The notes below the pieces were generated by a model. It was not told the DNA's origin and searched no databases. It saw only the letters and a program-made list of their open reading frames with translations. Of a DNA stretch of 7,107 nt, positions 6,257 to 7,107 are shown one piece after another. The position numbers were made by a program, and so were the translations under genes. Within the stretch, counting starts at the first letter, position 1; the number at the start of each line of letters is the position of its first letter. Source of the DNA: Burkholderiaceae bacterium (GTDB lineage: Bacteria > Pseudomonadota > Gammaproteobacteria > Burkholderiales > Burkholderiaceae_C); contig JAISNB010000081.1 in NCBI GenBank assembly GCA_031276435.1, positions 1-7,107 on the forward strand, given 5' to 3'.

Positions 6257-6772
6257 ATGGCAGCGCAAGCTCCTCTCGTGCCCGATCCCGATATGCCCCT
6301 TGATCCGCCGGTGCGCGCCTTTGTGGCCGTAGGCAGCAATCTGGGCGAGCGTGTGGCCACCGTGCGGCGCGCCCTGCAAGCGCTGGGCGAATTGCCGCAA
6401 ACCCGGCTGCTGGCGCGCTCTGGCCTGTACCGCGCAGCGCCGCGCGAAGCCGCGCGCGGGGACGATTTCATCAACGCCGTGGCGGCGCTGGAAACCCGGC
6501 TGACGGCTGAGCGCCTGCTTGATGCGTTGCTCGCGCTGGAGCGACAGGCCGGGCGGCAGCGCCCCTACCACCACGCGCCGCGCACGCTGGATCTGGACTT
6601 GCTTTTGCATGGTCAGGCGCGGCTGGACAGCCCGCGCCTGACGCTGCCCCACCCGCGCATGGCGCAGCGCGCTTTTGTGCTCGTGCCACTGGCCGAAATC
6701 GCGCCGCAATGCGTGACAGCCCAGGCGCTGGCCGCCGTGGCCGGGCAGGCCATCGAGCGCGTCGCGGATTGA
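6257..6772 (+). CDS. folK: 2-amino-4-hydroxy-6-hydroxymethyldihydropteridine pyrophosphokinase (HPPK)
   Basis: FolK transfers pyrophosphate from ATP to 6-hydroxymethyl-7,8-dihydropterin, the step before dihydropteroate synthase in folate synthesis, in the cytoplasm. The 171-residue product shows VGSNLGER (25-32), the SGLYRAAP segment (55-62), FINAVAALET (71-80), E95 in the LLALERQAGR helix, and the HPPK signature APRTLDLDLLLHG (107-119), with D112 and D114 matching the magnesium ligands D95 and D97 of E. coli HPPK. The E. coli Trp just before the signature appears as His (H106) here, a substitution in the catalytic loop rather than a metal ligand. The first about 12 residues look like an extension. 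M13 at 6293 would give a more typical N-terminus, but neither start has a strong ribosome site. It is the last gene of the hda-HAD-pcnB-folK cluster, 12 bp after pcnB. Confidence 0.95.
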   Translation: MAAQAPLVPDPDMPLDPPVRAFVAVGSNLGERVATVRRALQALGELPQTRLLARSGLYRAAPREAARGDDFINAVAALETRLTAERLLDALLALERQAGRQRPYHHAPRTLDLDLLLHGQARLDSPRLTLPHPRMAQRAFVLVPLAEIAPQCVTAQALAAVAGQAIERVAD

Positions 6773-6788
6773 GTCGCCGCCCGTGGCC

Positions 6789-6819
6789 TCGCGTGCGGCG
6801 CTTCGGTGTTGTCACGCGA
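6789..6819. repeat. Inverted repeat downstream of folK (7-bp stem)
   Basis: TCGCGTG (6789-6795) pairs perfectly with CACGCGA (6813-6819) over a 17-nt loop. It lies 16 bp after the folK stop. There is no T-tract, so it is probably not a terminator by itself. It sits at the left edge of a cluster of AATGAC-type boxes. Confidence 0.45.
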
Positions 6820-6846
6820 ATGACTATGCATGCCCTGCGGCCCTCG

Positions 6847-6882
6847 CAATGACAGATGGGATTTGTCGTCGGTCATTGTTTT
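6847..6882 (+). terminator. Candidate weak intrinsic terminator after folK
   Basis: CAATGAC (6847-6853) pairs with GTCATTG (6872-6878), and four T residues follow at once (6879-6882). The loop is long (18 nt), although an inner GACA/TGTC pairing (6851-6854 with 6864-6867) is an alternative fold. The stem is only 7 bp and not GC-rich, so termination would be weak. It may instead be part of an interspersed repeat. Confidence 0.4.
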
Positions 6883-6988
6883 CCAGCGCGCAGCGTAGGC
6901 GCGTATCTGTGTCCCCTCACCGGGCCACCCCCGCTTCCTTCAGGAATGCGGTCATGAATGGATAAACAGGCATGGATAAAACAAAAGC

Positions 6989-7012
6989 GCGCCAGCAGCC
7001 TATGGCTGGCGC
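6989..7012 (-). terminator. Intrinsic terminator for the minus-strand gene entering from the right
   Basis: GCGCCAGC (6989-6996) and GCTGGCGC (7005-7012) form a perfect 8-bp stem with an 8-nt loop. Read on the minus strand it is followed by GCTTTTGTTTT (6978-6988), a good U-rich tail. On the plus strand no T-tract follows, so it acts leftwards. The TAG stop of the minus-strand reading frame (7000-7002) lies inside the loop. Confidence 0.75.
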
Positions 7013-7107
7013 AGTGGCGGGTAGGCAAAGCGGTGGCGGTTGTCCAGCAGCCATTGCGCGATGGCGGGCGGGTCGTTCAAATCGAGTACCGGGCAGCGCG
7101 GGGGCGC
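7000..7107 (-). CDS. 3' end of an unidentified protein-coding gene (partial, 35 C-terminal residues)
   Basis: Reading leftwards from the window edge, one frame is open for 35 codons to TAG at 7000-7002. Codon use matches the local style (mostly G/C third positions), and the peptide has a natural C-terminus: CPVLDLNDPPAIAQWLLDN (5-23) followed by RHRFAYPPLRQP. A short strand-like segment (VLDL) then an acidic Asp-Pro turn and an amphipathic helix (AIAQWLLDN) are plausible. The start lies beyond 7107. I do not recognise the family. Support comes from codon use, the intrinsic terminator at exactly the right place, and convergent orientation to folK. A chance open frame of 35 codons is possible in GC-rich DNA. 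Confidence 0.6.
   Translation of the reverse strand, partial: APPRCPVLDLNDPPAIAQWLLDNRHRFAYPPLRQP

Noticed and set aside
4532..6709. 725-codon minus-strand open frame covering pcnB and most of folK
   Set aside because: Its length looks impressive but follows from codon bias. The translation is Arg/Ala/Gly/His-rich without motifs, and both plus-strand genes are unmistakable.
6783..6965. 60-codon plus-strand frame after folK
   Set aside because: No ribosome site, cysteine/arginine-rich nondescript sequence, and it covers the inverted-repeat cluster.
1..7107. CRISPR arrays, tRNA/rRNA genes, insertion sequences, prophage or toxin-antitoxin modules
   Set aside because: No regularly spaced repeats, cloverleaf or rRNA-like stretches, transposase motifs or small toxin-like pairs were seen. 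All sizeable genes are housekeeping types.

Overview
The window reads as chromosomal core DNA from a GC-rich betaproteobacterium, most likely Burkholderiales (Comamonadaceae or Alcaligenaceae type). The evidence is strong G/C preference at third codon positions, protein sequences that look betaproteobacterial, and the gene neighbourhood purM / AI-2E permease / hda / HAD phosphatase / pcnB / folK, which I recall as typical of that order. The genus cannot be fixed by eye. No phage, IS, toxin, defence or CRISPR signal is visible.

Layout. Positions 1-201 are an unusually AT-rich leader with promoter-like hexamers and a tandem 9-bp repeat. They feed a small gene (202-507, +) for a secreted two-cysteine protein, closed by a hairpin and a very clear bidirectional intrinsic terminator (563-593). 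Positions 594-863 carry no supportable gene. On the minus strand, purM (2051-3094) is followed after 56 bp by an AI-2E family permease gene (864-1994), probably as one transcript. A divergent intergenic region (3095-3241) separates purM from a plus-strand cluster: hda (3242-3931), a HAD subfamily IB phosphatase (3996-4676), pcnB (4673-6244) and folK (6257-6772). HAD and pcnB overlap by 4 bp and pcnB and folK are 12 bp apart, which supports one operon. hda and the HAD gene are separated by 64 bp holding a perfect 19-bp inverted repeat. Downstream of folK (6773-6999) is a noncoding stretch with several inverted repeats built on AATGAC/GTCATT. The 3' end of an unidentified minus-strand gene (7000-7107) enters from the right, and its stop codon lies in the loop of its own apparent terminator.

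Functions. The genes are housekeeping and unrelated in pathway: purine synthesis (PurM), membrane transport (AI-2E permease), shut-off of replication initiation (Hda), mRNA polyadenylation and decay (PcnB), folate synthesis (FolK) and a phosphatase of unassigned substrate. I found no convincing undescribed multi-gene system. The items most worth a second look are the hairpin between hda and the HAD gene, the repeat cluster after folK, the small secreted protein with its repeat-rich leader, and the terminator that overlaps the last codons of the partial gene.
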